From positions 1 through 64,000 of the forward strand of contig NZ_WKRD01000012.1 of the NCBI RefSeq assembly GCF_009680455.1: a DNA stretch of 64,000 nt, given 5' to 3'. This DNA is from Lachnospira eligens (GTDB lineage: Bacteria; Bacillota; Clostridia; Lachnospirales; Lachnospiraceae). The position numbers were made by a program, and so were the translations under genes. Below the pieces are notes generated by a model. It was not told the origin of the DNA, did not search any database, and saw only the letters and a program-made list of their open reading frames with translations. Shown here one piece after another: positions 54,200 to 62,601 of this stretch (positions within the stretch are counted from its first letter, which is position 1; each line of letters begins with the position of its first letter).

Positions 54200-55518
54200 A
54201 TATACTGATTAAAGAGGGCAGAGTGCTTGACCCTGCAAGTAAAACAGACAAAGTTATTGATGTGCTTATTAAGGACGGATTTATTGCTGCAGTGGAGGAG
54301 AATATTGATGAGTCACAGGCTGATGAAGTGATTGATGCATCAGGATGCATGGTTATGCCTGGACTGGTTGACCTTAATGCACATTTCAGGGAACCGGGAC
54401 TTGAGCATAAGGAAACTATAAGAACAGGCTCAAGAGCGGCAGCTAGGGGCGGATATACAACAGTCTGCATGATGCCTAACACGAAACCTGTAATTGATAA
54501 TGTTGATATGCTGCAGTATGTAACAGATAAGGCAGAAGAGGTTACTGACATTAATCTGTATACAATAGCTGCCATGACAGCAGGTCAGGAGGGTGAGTAT
54601 CTTACTGATTTTGAGGCACTTAAGGATGCAGGTGCTGTTGCAGTCAGTGACAATGGCGGAACTATTATGAATGCAAGAACTGCAAGGCAGGCTATGAGGC
54701 AGGCAGCAGAGGTTGACATTCCGGTATTTGCACATTGTGAAGATACTAACTTGGCTGCAAGAGGTGTTATGAATGCCGGAGAGAGAGCTAAGGAACTTGG
54801 TCTTTTCGGAATAATGGATGCCGTTGAGGATGTTATTGTTGCAAGAGATATTCTTCTTGCAAAGAATACAGGTGCAAAGCTGCATATAAGTCATGTGTCT
54901 AATAAGGAATCAGCATTTATTATAAAGATTGCCAAGGAACAGGGGATTCCAGTGACAGCAGAGGTTGCCCCACATCATTTCACACTGACAGAGGAAGCGG
55001 TGAACGGGGATGATGCAAACTTTAAGATTAACCCTCCTTTAAGAAAGGCAGATGATGTAAAGGCTCTTAAAGAAGCGCTTGCATCAGGGGTTATTGATGT
55101 TATTGCAACAGACCATGCTCCACATCATCCTACTGAGAAGGAAAGACCTTTTGACGAAGCACCGTTTGGTGTAGTAGGTCTTGAAACAGCAGTTCCGGTT
55201 ACTATTACTGAGCTTGTAAGAACAGGAGTGCTTACTCCGTTACAGATGGTTGAGAAAATGAGTTATAATCCGGCTAAGATACTTGGAATTGACAGAGGAG
55301 TTCTTGCACCGGGAAAAGTTGCTGATATAACAGTTGTTAATCCTACAGAAGAGTATGATATTGACAGCAACAGATTTGCTTCAAAGGGAAAGAATACTCC
55401 ATTTGAAGGAATGCATGTGTATGGAAAGGTTTTATATACGCTTGTTAATGGAAGAGTTGTGTATTCAGACCATAATGGAACAGAAATTCTTATTGAAAGA
55501 GAAGTTCCAAAGTTGTAG
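54196..55518 (+). CDS. pyrC: Dihydroorotase with altered HxH metal motif
   Basis: Third step of pyrimidine synthesis. The 440-residue protein is of the class I type: FREPGLEHKETIRTGSRAAA, VCMMPNTKPVIDN, SDNGG, FAHCED, KLHISHVSN, EVAPHHFTLT and IATDHAPHHPTEKERPFDEA are all conserved. The first metal motif, normally D-x-H-x-H, reads DLNAH, so the first histidine is Asn61 and the second His63 is kept. Other ligands are intact, so the enzyme may still work with altered metal binding. It overlaps the GGDEF-EAL gene by four bases and leads pyrF, pyrK, pyrD. Confidence 0.9.
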   Translation: MNILIKEGRVLDPASKTDKVIDVLIKDGFIAAVEENIDESQADEVIDASGCMVMPGLVDLNAHFREPGLEHKETIRTGSRAAARGGYTTVCMMPNTKPVIDNVDMLQYVTDKAEEVTDINLYTIAAMTAGQEGEYLTDFEALKDAGAVAVSDNGGTIMNARTARQAMRQAAEVDIPVFAHCEDTNLAARGVMNAGERAKELGLFGIMDAVEDVIVARDILLAKNTGAKLHISHVSNKESAFIIKIAKEQGIPVTAEVAPHHFTLTEEAVNGDDANFKINPPLRKADDVKALKEALASGVIDVIATDHAPHHPTEKERPFDEAPFGVVGLETAVPVTITELVRTGVLTPLQMVEKMSYNPAKILGIDRGVLAPGKVADITVVNPTEEYDIDSNRFASKGKNTPFEGMHVYGKVLYTLVNGRVVYSDHNGTEILIEREVPKL

Positions 55519-55563
55519 AATAAAGTGATTTTGCGTATGAATTAAGGAGGCTAAAGTAGATTA

Positions 55564-56487
55564 ATGATTAAGAAGCTTGTTGATAAGATTGTAGAGACTA
55601 ATGCACCAATAGTTGTAGGACTTGATCCGATGATGAAGTATCTTCCAAAGCATCTTGCAGATGTTGCATTTGAGCAGTATGGTGAGACACTTGAGGGAGC
55701 AGCAGAGGCTATATGGCAGTATAACAAAGGCATTATAGATAATATATATGACATTGTTCCAGCTGTTAAACCACAGATTGCAATGTATGAGCAGTTTGGA
55801 ATTGAAGGACTTAAGGCATTCAAGAAAACAGTTGATTACTGTCACGAGAAAGGCATGATTGTTATCGGTGATGTTAAGAGAGGCGATATTGGTTCAACTT
55901 CTGAGGCTTATGCGGTAGCACATCTTGGAAAGGTAAATGTTGGCTCTAAGGCAATTACTCCTTTTGACGAAGATTTTGCAACTGTTAATCCATATCTTGG
56001 CTCTGATGGTATCAATCCATTTATTAAGGTTTGTAATGAGCAGGACAGAGGTATATTTATACTTGTTAAGACATCTAATCCTTCAAGTGGAGAATTCCAG
56101 GATCAGCTTATTAACGGAAGACCATTATACGAGTTAGTTGGTGAGAAGGTTAATGAGTGGGGAGCTTCAAGCATGGACGGAGATTACAGTAATGTCGGTG
56201 CGGTTGTTGGAGCTACTTACCCAGAGATGGGAAGAGTATTAAGAAAGGTTATGCCTAAGGCGTATATCCTTGTACCAGGATATGGTGCACAGGGCGGACA
56301 GGGCAAGGATCTTGTTGATTTCTTTAATCCTGACGGACTTGGAGCTATTGTAAACAGCTCAAGAGGAATTATTGCAGCATATACTAAGGAGCAGTATGCG
56401 AAGTTTGGTGAGAAGAACTTCGGAGAAGCTTCAAGACAGGCTGCTCTTGATATGATTGCTGATATCAACGGAGCACTTGGCAAGTAA
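55564..56487 (+). CDS. pyrF: Orotidine 5'-phosphate decarboxylase (type 2)
   Basis: Final step to UMP. The 307-residue length and the sequence GLDPMMKYLPKH, IVPAVKPQIAMYEQFG and IVIGDVKRGDIGSTSEAYA, with the catalytic Asp-Lys-Asp array, are those of the long type 2 enzymes. LVPGYGAQGG and VNSSRGII bind phosphate. AGGAGG lies about 13 bases before the ATG at 55564, which is rather far, but no nearer start is in frame. It is the second gene of the pyr cluster. Confidence 0.94.
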   Translation: MIKKLVDKIVETNAPIVVGLDPMMKYLPKHLADVAFEQYGETLEGAAEAIWQYNKGIIDNIYDIVPAVKPQIAMYEQFGIEGLKAFKKTVDYCHEKGMIVIGDVKRGDIGSTSEAYAVAHLGKVNVGSKAITPFDEDFATVNPYLGSDGINPFIKVCNEQDRGIFILVKTSNPSSGEFQDQLINGRPLYELVGEKVNEWGASSMDGDYSNVGAVVGATYPEMGRVLRKVMPKAYILVPGYGAQGGQGKDLVDFFNPDGLGAIVNSSRGIIAAYTKEQYAKFGEKNFGEASRQAALDMIADINGALGK

Positions 56488-56526
56488 TTATACATATTTA
56501 CACACAGGTTAATAATGGAGATTATT

Positions 56527-57327
56527 ATGGCGTACAGAGAAAATGCGAAGATTCTTAAGGCGGATTGTCTTGCTGACGGAGTCTATGAAATATGGTTTGA
56601 AACAAAGGATATTGCTAAGGCCGCTAAGGCAGGACAGTTTATATCAGTATATTCTAATGATGGTTCAAGAATGTTACCAAGACCTATCAGTATATGTAAG
56701 GTTGAGAATAATAATTTAAGAATTGTATTCAGAGTTGCCGGCAAGGGAACAGAAGAGTTTTCTAAGATGAAGGCAGGAGAGTATCTTGATATTCAGGGAC
56801 CCCTTGGCAATGGTTATAATCTGGGAAAAATTGCTGCAGAGATTAAGGCAGAAGGCAGAAGCTTTGATAAGGCTATTCTTTTCGGTGGCGGAATAGGTGT
56901 TCCTCCTATGCTTGAGCTTGCAAGAAGATTAGACTGCCACAAGAATGTTGTAGTTGGTTACAGAAACAGCCAGACTTTCCTTAAGGAAGATTTTGAAGCA
57001 GTTGCTGATACAGATGTGTATATTGCAACTGAAGATGGAAGTGTTGGAACAAAGGGAAATGTATTAGATGCTGTAAAACAGGAAAAGGTTGAGGCAGATG
57101 TTATATTTGCATGTGGACCAACTCCTATGCTTCGTGCAATTAAGGCATATGCACTTGAGAATGATATTCCATGTTATGTTTCGTTAGAAGAGAAGATGGC
57201 ATGCGGAATTGGTGCATGTCTTGCATGTGTATGTAAATCAACTGAGATTGACGACCATTCTCAGGTTAAGAATAAGAGAGTGTGCAAGGAAGGTCCGGTA
57301 TTTAATGTTAAGGAGGTAGAACTGTAA
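56527..57327 (+). CDS. pyrK: Dihydroorotate dehydrogenase electron-transfer subunit
   Basis: A 266-residue flavin/[2Fe-2S] protein that links PyrD to NAD+. The FAD-binding RPISICKVENNNLRIVFRVAG, the NAD-binding GGGIGVPPMLELAR and the cluster motif MACGIGACLACVC with a later cysteine (RVCKEGPVF) are complete. The ATG at 56527 follows TGGAGAT, making the ATG at 56515 unlikely. Its TAA shares one base with the pyrD ATG, so the subunits are made together. Confidence 0.94.
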   Translation: MAYRENAKILKADCLADGVYEIWFETKDIAKAAKAGQFISVYSNDGSRMLPRPISICKVENNNLRIVFRVAGKGTEEFSKMKAGEYLDIQGPLGNGYNLGKIAAEIKAEGRSFDKAILFGGGIGVPPMLELARRLDCHKNVVVGYRNSQTFLKEDFEAVADTDVYIATEDGSVGTKGNVLDAVKQEKVEADVIFACGPTPMLRAIKAYALENDIPCYVSLEEKMACGIGACLACVCKSTEIDDHSQVKNKRVCKEGPVFNVKEVEL

Positions 57328-58238
57328 TGAGCGATATTAATATGTCAGTGAATATTGCAGGAGTTGAATTAAAGAATCCTGTGACAGTTGCTTCCGGAAC
57401 ATTCGGTTCAGGCATGGAGTACGGAGAATATGTTGATCTTAACAGACTCGGTGCAGTGACAACCAAGGGTGTTGCCAATATTCCGTGGCCGGGCAATCCT
57501 ACACCAAGAATTGCTGAGACTTATGGTGGGATGATGAATGCTATCGGATTACAGAATCCGGGACTTGATACATTTGTAAAAAGAGATATTCCATTTCTTA
57601 AGCAGTATGATACTAAGATTATTGTTAATGTATGTGGAAAATCTGAAGCAGATTATGTGGATGCTGTTGAAAAGCTTGGTGAACAGCCAGTTGACCTTCT
57701 TGAAATCAATATCTCATGCCCTAATGTCAAAGAGGGTGGAATTGCTTTCGGACAGGTTCCAGCTTCTGCAGAGGCTATTACTAAGGCGGTTAAGAAGGTA
57801 GCAAAGCAGCCGGTTATTATGAAGTTAAGTCCTAATGTTACTGATATTACAGAGATGGCAAAGGCTGTAGAGGCAGGTGGTGCTGACGCGGTTTCGCTTA
57901 TCAATACTCTTACAGGTATGAAGATTGATGTGAACAGAAGAACATTTGCAGTAGCTAACAAGACTGCGGGTGTATCAGGACCTGCTATTCATCCAATCGC
58001 AGTAAGAATGGTTTATCAGGTTGCCAATGCAATTAACCTTCCTATAATCGGAATGGGTGGAATCAGAACAGCAGAGGATGCACTTGAAATGATTATGGTT
58101 GGTGCGAGTGCAGTTGCTGTTGGAACAGCAAATTTTAATGATCCATATACAACTATTAAGGTTATTGATGGAATCAGGGAATATATGGAAAAGAATAATG
58201 TAGCAGATATTAAGGAGTTGATTGGTTGTGTCAGATAG
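57327..58238 (+). CDS. pyrD: Dihydroorotate dehydrogenase 1B, catalytic subunit
   Basis: A 303-residue FMN TIM barrel oxidising dihydroorotate to orotate. VASGTFGSGMEY, TTKGVANIPWPGNPTPRIAE, LQNPGLDTF and the catalytic cysteine in EINISCPNVKEGG are present, as is GMGGI for FMN phosphate. Presence of PyrK makes it type 1B, NAD-dependent. It closes the pyr genes seen here; pyrB, pyrE and carAB are not in the window. The next gene starts inside its last codons. Confidence 0.95.
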   Translation: MSDINMSVNIAGVELKNPVTVASGTFGSGMEYGEYVDLNRLGAVTTKGVANIPWPGNPTPRIAETYGGMMNAIGLQNPGLDTFVKRDIPFLKQYDTKIIVNVCGKSEADYVDAVEKLGEQPVDLLEINISCPNVKEGGIAFGQVPASAEAITKAVKKVAKQPVIMKLSPNVTDITEMAKAVEAGGADAVSLINTLTGMKIDVNRRTFAVANKTAGVSGPAIHPIAVRMVYQVANAINLPIIGMGGIRTAEDALEMIMVGASAVAVGTANFNDPYTTIKVIDGIREYMEKNNVADIKELIGCVR

Positions 58239-59430
58239 AATACTTTTCTTAAGTAATGGTTCTATATGCTATGACTCAACAACTTACTTTATTGAATGTA
58301 TAAGTGAAGAATTAAAAGCTATGGGCTGGGAAGTCATGCATATCAGATTAGATAAAGCCACACAGAAGGACAAGCTGTGTGTGCTGGCTGATGAGTATGA
58401 CTCTCAGCCTTTTGATTATGTGTTTGATATTAATACAAAGCTGGACGCAGTATGTGATGATTCAGGAAGATACTGCTTTGACAGACTTGGAAAAGCGGTC
58501 TGGCATTATATTCTTGACCATCCGTTCTATCATCATGACAGTCTAAAAGTGCCTTTAAAGAACATGAATGTAATATGTCTTGATGAGATGCATAAAAAGT
58601 TTATTGATGAAACTTATCCTCATATTAACAGCTGTATTGTTCTTCCGCTTGCTGCAAAGCAGGCAGAGAGCGGTCTGAAGCCATATGATATGCGTGAGAA
58701 TGACCTGGTATTCACAGCGTCTTATACTGACCCTGATATGGTGTATTTTAAGGCAAAGAAGCAGGATAGTGAAAATGTTGTTTTTTTTAATACATTTACA
58801 CAAATACTGCTTGATAATCCGGAGCTTACGCAGGAGGAAGCCATAAGGCAGATGTATCCGGGTATCAGCGGAACACAGACAGCAGAGAAGCTGCAGCAGA
58901 ATTTCATGGCTGATGTTTATATTCAAGCGGCCATAAGACAGGAGATTGTGGTTCAGCTTATAAGAAATCATGTGCCTGTGAAGCTGTATGGACATAACTG
59001 GGATACTTTTCTTACAAAGGCAGAGGTTCTTATGAAGGATGATCTGCCATTTATTAAAGAGTTTGTTAAGGATTGTGGAGAGGTAACATATGGCGAGCTT
59101 CCGGCTATATACAATAATGCAAGGTTTTCAGTTAACCAGCTTCCATGGTTTAAGGCAGGAATACATGACAGGACGCCGCTTGCACTTATGAATGGCTGTG
59201 TGAGTATTACAGATGGAAGTACTTATATGCGCCGGGAGATTCCTATGGATTCAGGAGTTGAATATTATTCTCTTGATGAACTGGAAAATGTTGGAGAGAA
59301 GATTAAAAGCCTTGTGGATGATGTGGGGTCTATGAAGGAGAAAGTGGCAAGAGGCGTTCAGTATGCAGAAGATATGTGGTCGTGGAAGCACTGGGCTGTG
59401 GAGTTTGTGGAGGCTGCCAAGGAATGTTGA
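58228..59430 (+). CDS. CgeB/DUF3880-like glycosyltransferase
   Basis: A protein of about 400 residues with a GT-B plan. The N-terminal half (RILFLSNGSICYDSTTYFIE, FDYVFDINTKLDAV) resembles DUF3880, and the C-terminal part (YGELPAIYNNARFSVNQLPW, DRTPLALMNGCVSITDG) resembles the glycosyltransferase family 1/CgeB C-domain. A 100-residue helical insert lies between. In motile Firmicutes, such enzymes may glycosylate flagellin or wall polymers; nothing here proves the acceptor. AAGGAG precedes GTG 58228, which I prefer to TTG 58222. It overlaps pyrD by 11 bases. Confidence 0.75.
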   Translation: MSDRILFLSNGSICYDSTTYFIECISEELKAMGWEVMHIRLDKATQKDKLCVLADEYDSQPFDYVFDINTKLDAVCDDSGRYCFDRLGKAVWHYILDHPFYHHDSLKVPLKNMNVICLDEMHKKFIDETYPHINSCIVLPLAAKQAESGLKPYDMRENDLVFTASYTDPDMVYFKAKKQDSENVVFFNTFTQILLDNPELTQEEAIRQMYPGISGTQTAEKLQQNFMADVYIQAAIRQEIVVQLIRNHVPVKLYGHNWDTFLTKAEVLMKDDLPFIKEFVKDCGEVTYGELPAIYNNARFSVNQLPWFKAGIHDRTPLALMNGCVSITDGSTYMRREIPMDSGVEYYSLDELENVGEKIKSLVDDVGSMKEKVARGVQYAEDMWSWKHWAVEFVEAAKEC

Positions 59431-59499
59431 GGCGTGCTGAGGCGTGGCGCTTGAGACTGTTGGTGAGATAACTGTAATGTGGCGCTCAGGCTGGCGCGT

Positions 59500-59690
59500 C
59501 CTATAAGATTGTTTTTTATAGAGGTTTTATAGGCTGTTTTCAGACAGAAAAAGTGTTTTCGGTGCGGAATTACCTATAAGGCTGGCACGAGGAAGCTTTT
59601 GATAGGTGGATTGAGAGATAAAATGACTGGTTTAGCAGGCAATTTGCTGAAATTGTCCTATAAGAACTTGACTAATGCGACTATCTATAG
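59500..59690. repeat. Short CCTATAAG motif cluster in a gene-free stretch
   Basis: CCTATAAG occurs at 59500-59507, 59573-59580 and 59657-59664, and the inverted core TATAGG at about 59528 and 59686. The whole of 59431-59762 holds no credible gene. It starts with a G+C-rich GGCGTGCTGAGGCGTGGCGC stretch unlike the neighbourhood. It may be regulatory, a folded RNA, or the remains of a degraded sequence. Confidence 0.4.
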
Positions 59691-59762
59691 GTATCACGTC
59701 AAATATGCATGTATTTAATCATGCCACAGCCATTATGGAAACTAAAGACAGGGATAAATTCT

Positions 59763-59808
59763 AAAAAGACATGACAGTCATTGATAAAAATGATTGCCAT
59801 GTCTTTTC
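59763..59808. terminator. Bidirectional terminator, stronger for the Dxs-like gene
   Basis: AAAGACATG (59765-59773) pairs with CATGTCTTT (59798-59806), extended inward with two mismatches (TCATT/AATGA). On the minus strand the stem is followed by TTTTT. Confidence 0.85.
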
Positions 59809-59829
59809 GATTATAATGAAACAATATAG

Positions 59830-61584
59830 TTATAATGTTGCTGCGATATCTTCTGCAATCTGTTCAGGAGTAAGGTGGTTGTCCTTTAATACTTCTGATG
59901 CATCGTATCTGTCGATAAATTCTTTCTTAATACCGAAGTTTAATACCTTCATATCAGAAGAACCATAGTATGCTGCAATCTTAGCTCCGAAGCCGCCTTC
60001 AAGGTAGCCGTCCTCAAGAGTTGCAACTACTGCGTGGTCTTTCTTTAATTCATTAAGAGTGTCTGCGTCAATACCTGAGATATAGTAAGGATTGATAACA
60101 GTTGCGTCAATTCCGTGTGAAGTCTTAAGAATATTAGCGGCTTTTACAGCAGTTTCATAGAAAGTTCCAAGCCCGAGGATAGCAACTCTGCTTCCTTTCT
60201 TAGTAATCTCGTAAGTGTCAAGCTTGCTGAAATCTTTAGTTACAGGTACACCTGTTGAAATCATGCTGCCGCCCGGAACTTTAATAGCAACAGGATACTC
60301 ATTCTGTGTTAAAGACCAGTCAAGCATTGCAATATAATCTTCCTTGGTAACAGGTGCAAGATATATAAGTCCCGGAATGCTGTTGAGCATAGGGATATCC
60401 TGAAGTCCGAGATGTGTAACATCATTCATCCCGTACACAGAGCCTGCAAATACTGTAAATGTTACAGGACTGCCATTGATACATACATCCTGAGTAATCT
60501 GGTCATAGGCTCTCTGTATAAATGAGCTGTAAACACCAAATACAGGCTTTCCGCCGTTAGCAGCGATACCGGAAGCCAACGCAACAGCAGTTTCCTCTGC
60601 GATACCAACATCAACAAACTGTTTTCCTGCTTTAGCTCTCATGTCAGCAGTAAATCCCATAACAGTAGGAGTTCCGGCTGTGATTGCAACAACACTCTTA
60701 TCATCGTCCATCTTCTTTAACAGATATTCTAAAGAAGCGTCAGAGAAATCAGGCTCTCCGCCCTTGGAAAGAGATTCGCCGGTTGCTATATCAAAAGGTG
60801 CATGCCAGTGCCATTTTTCTTTATTCTGCTCGGCAGGTGCATAACCTTTGCCTTTAAGAGTATTAATGTGGACAACAACAGCTTTTGTAGTGTCTTTAAC
60901 CTTTTCAAATGCTTCAATTAAAGAAGCAATATCATTACCCTTGTCAACATAGATATAATCAAGGTTCATTGCCTTAAAAAGATTACATTCAGCCTGTCCA
61001 TTTGTTTCACGAAGAAGCTTTAAATTAGCATAAAGACCACCGTGATTTTCAGCGATGGACATATCGTTATCATTAGCAACAATAATCATGTTGCTATTTA
61101 ATTCAGAAGCAAAATCAAGACCCTCCAGAGCCTCACCGCCGCTTAAGGAACCATCACCTATAACAGCGATTATATTACCATCTTCACCGTTTAAATCTCT
61201 TGCTTTGGCAAGACCGCAGGCAAGACTTATAGAAGTTGAAGTATGACCTACAGTAAAGAAATCATGTTCGCTTTCGTCCGGATTAGTGTATCCTGACACA
61301 TCATCATAATGTTCCTCATAAAGATATGCATCTTTTCTTCCGGTAAGCATTTTGTGAGGATAGCACTGGTGTGATACATCAAATACGATTTTATCTTTAG
61401 GCGAATCAAATACATAATGCATGGCGATGATTGCTTCTACCATACCGAAGTTAGGACCAAAATGTCCGCCGTGTTTGCTGGCTCTTGTAAGAAGGGCGTG
61501 ACGCATTTCTTCTGCAAGGACATTAAGCTGCATAATGTTTAATTTCTTCACATCAGCAGGACTGTTAATATTCTCAATATACAT
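59830..61584 (-). CDS. dxs: Dxs-like thiamine-diphosphate enzyme with altered phosphate site
   Basis: A 584-residue protein built like 1-deoxy-D-xylulose-5-phosphate synthase. The start GGHFGPNFGMVEAIIAMHYV, FDVSHQCYPHKMLTGR, VGHTSTSISLACGLAKA, the ThDP motif GDGSLSGGEALEGL (G143-D144-G145) with VANDNDMSI, and YSSFIQRAYDQITQDV are all family-like. Glu330 in GIAEETAV is the ThDP-activating residue. However, AEQHA is AEETA, GADGPTHHG is GMNDVTHLG, and the RYPRG phosphate-binding segment reads IKVPGG (434-439). It is also shorter than the usual 620. It may be a true but divergent Dxs, or a paralogue with another substrate. The promoter is unusual. Confidence 0.75.
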   Translation of the reverse strand: MYIENINSPADVKKLNIMQLNVLAEEMRHALLTRASKHGGHFGPNFGMVEAIIAMHYVFDSPKDKIVFDVSHQCYPHKMLTGRKDAYLYEEHYDDVSGYTNPDESEHDFFTVGHTSTSISLACGLAKARDLNGEDGNIIAVIGDGSLSGGEALEGLDFASELNSNMIIVANDNDMSIAENHGGLYANLKLLRETNGQAECNLFKAMNLDYIYVDKGNDIASLIEAFEKVKDTTKAVVVHINTLKGKGYAPAEQNKEKWHWHAPFDIATGESLSKGGEPDFSDASLEYLLKKMDDDKSVVAITAGTPTVMGFTADMRAKAGKQFVDVGIAEETAVALASGIAANGGKPVFGVYSSFIQRAYDQITQDVCINGSPVTFTVFAGSVYGMNDVTHLGLQDIPMLNSIPGLIYLAPVTKEDYIAMLDWSLTQNEYPVAIKVPGGSMISTGVPVTKDFSKLDTYEITKKGSRVAILGLGTFYETAVKAANILKTSHGIDATVINPYYISGIDADTLNELKKDHAVVATLEDGYLEGGFGAKIAAYYGSSDMKVLNFGIKKEFIDRYDASEVLKDNHLTPEQIAEDIAATL

Positions 61585-61625
61585 GTTTTCTGATACTCCT
61601 TATCTTATATTTTAATACATTTTAT

Positions 61626-61656
61626 ATCATAGCACCTAAAGTTAGGTTTAGGTCAA
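61626..61656 (-). promoter_or_regulatory. MerR-type promoter/operator of the Dxs-like gene
   Basis: On the minus strand TTGACC (61651-61656) and TATGAT (61626-61631) are 19 bases apart. The spacer holds an inverted repeat, ACCTAAA (61647-61653 read on minus), six bases, TTTAGGT (61634-61640). An over-long spacer with an inverted repeat between the boxes is the pattern of MerR-regulated promoters. No merR gene is in the window. Confidence 0.6.
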
Positions 61657-61808
61657 GAGGAATGTGTTGGGAGTTTGTAGAAGTAAATTCTGAAAGATAG
61701 CAATTATATCTGATTAGCATGGATTAATTACTAAATGTCACATCAATATTGAAAGCTGATTGTTAAAATGATAAAGTTACCTTATAAAATATGAAAATGA
61801 GGATTTAA

Positions 61809-62570
61809 ATGAAAAAAGTAGAGATAGCAGTATGCGATGATGAATATATACATGTAGAGAGGATTGTCAAATATATTGGAGTGTATTCTGAAGAGTGTGA
61901 AATTGATATCAATGTGACCGAATACAATTCTGGAAAGTTATTGTTAGAAGCTGTTGAGGGAGATACATCTAAATATGATATTATATTTCTAGATGTTGAG
62001 ATGCCGGATTTTGATGGTGTGGATACAGCAAGAGGTATCCGTAAAGTTTCAGAAGATGTAATAATATGTTTTGTGACCAGCTTTGATAAATATGCCATAG
62101 CAGCTTATGGGGTAGAAGCACTTGCTTATGTTGTCAAACCTGTTACTTATCCAGAATTAAAAAGAGTACTTGGAAGGGCCGTTGTTATGGTTCAGTATGC
62201 TTTTGACCATAAAGAAGCAGAAGAAAGGTACATAGAAGTTCAGGTTGCTAAAAATACAAGAATAGTAGATGTAAGAAATATTCAGTATATTGAAAAAAGG
62301 AGAAATCAATGTGTACTTCATTGTTCAGATGCTGAGATAACATGTTATGAAACATTGAAAAAGATGTATGGCAAACTAGATAAAAATATATTTATATATA
62401 TACATCAGGGTTATATAGTAAATTTTGATGCAATAAAAGAGGTTAAAGAAAATGCAGTATTTCTTGGAGATGGAGTAGAAGTGCCATTGAGCAGAAGTCA
62501 CTATAAATCAGTTAAAGAAAGACATATGAGTAAGATAAGAAAGCTACTTGAAGAAAGAAAAATGAATTGA
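61809..62570 (+). CDS. LytTR-family response regulator (AgrA type)
   Basis: A 253-residue regulator. Residues 1-125 are a receiver: acidic CDDE near residue 10, phosphorylation site Asp62 in IIFLDVEMPDFDG, Thr/Ser in FVTSFDKYAI and Lys in YVVKPV. Residues about 140-245 are a LytTR DNA-binding domain (RNIQYIEKRRNQCVLHC, FIYIHQGYIVNFDAIKEV, VPLSRSHYKSVKERH). Such regulators bind pairs of short direct repeats; a fitting pair lies before the adjacent kinase gene. It faces the kinase gene tail to tail, an unusual layout, as these pairs are usually in one operon. Confidence 0.88.
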   Translation: MKKVEIAVCDDEYIHVERIVKYIGVYSEECEIDINVTEYNSGKLLLEAVEGDTSKYDIIFLDVEMPDFDGVDTARGIRKVSEDVIICFVTSFDKYAIAAYGVEALAYVVKPVTYPELKRVLGRAVVMVQYAFDHKEAEERYIEVQVAKNTRIVDVRNIQYIEKRRNQCVLHCSDAEITCYETLKKMYGKLDKNIFIYIHQGYIVNFDAIKEVKENAVFLGDGVEVPLSRSHYKSVKERHMSKIRKLLEERKMN

Positions 62571-62601
62571 CATACTTTACATAAAAATAATTAAGCTATT
62601 A

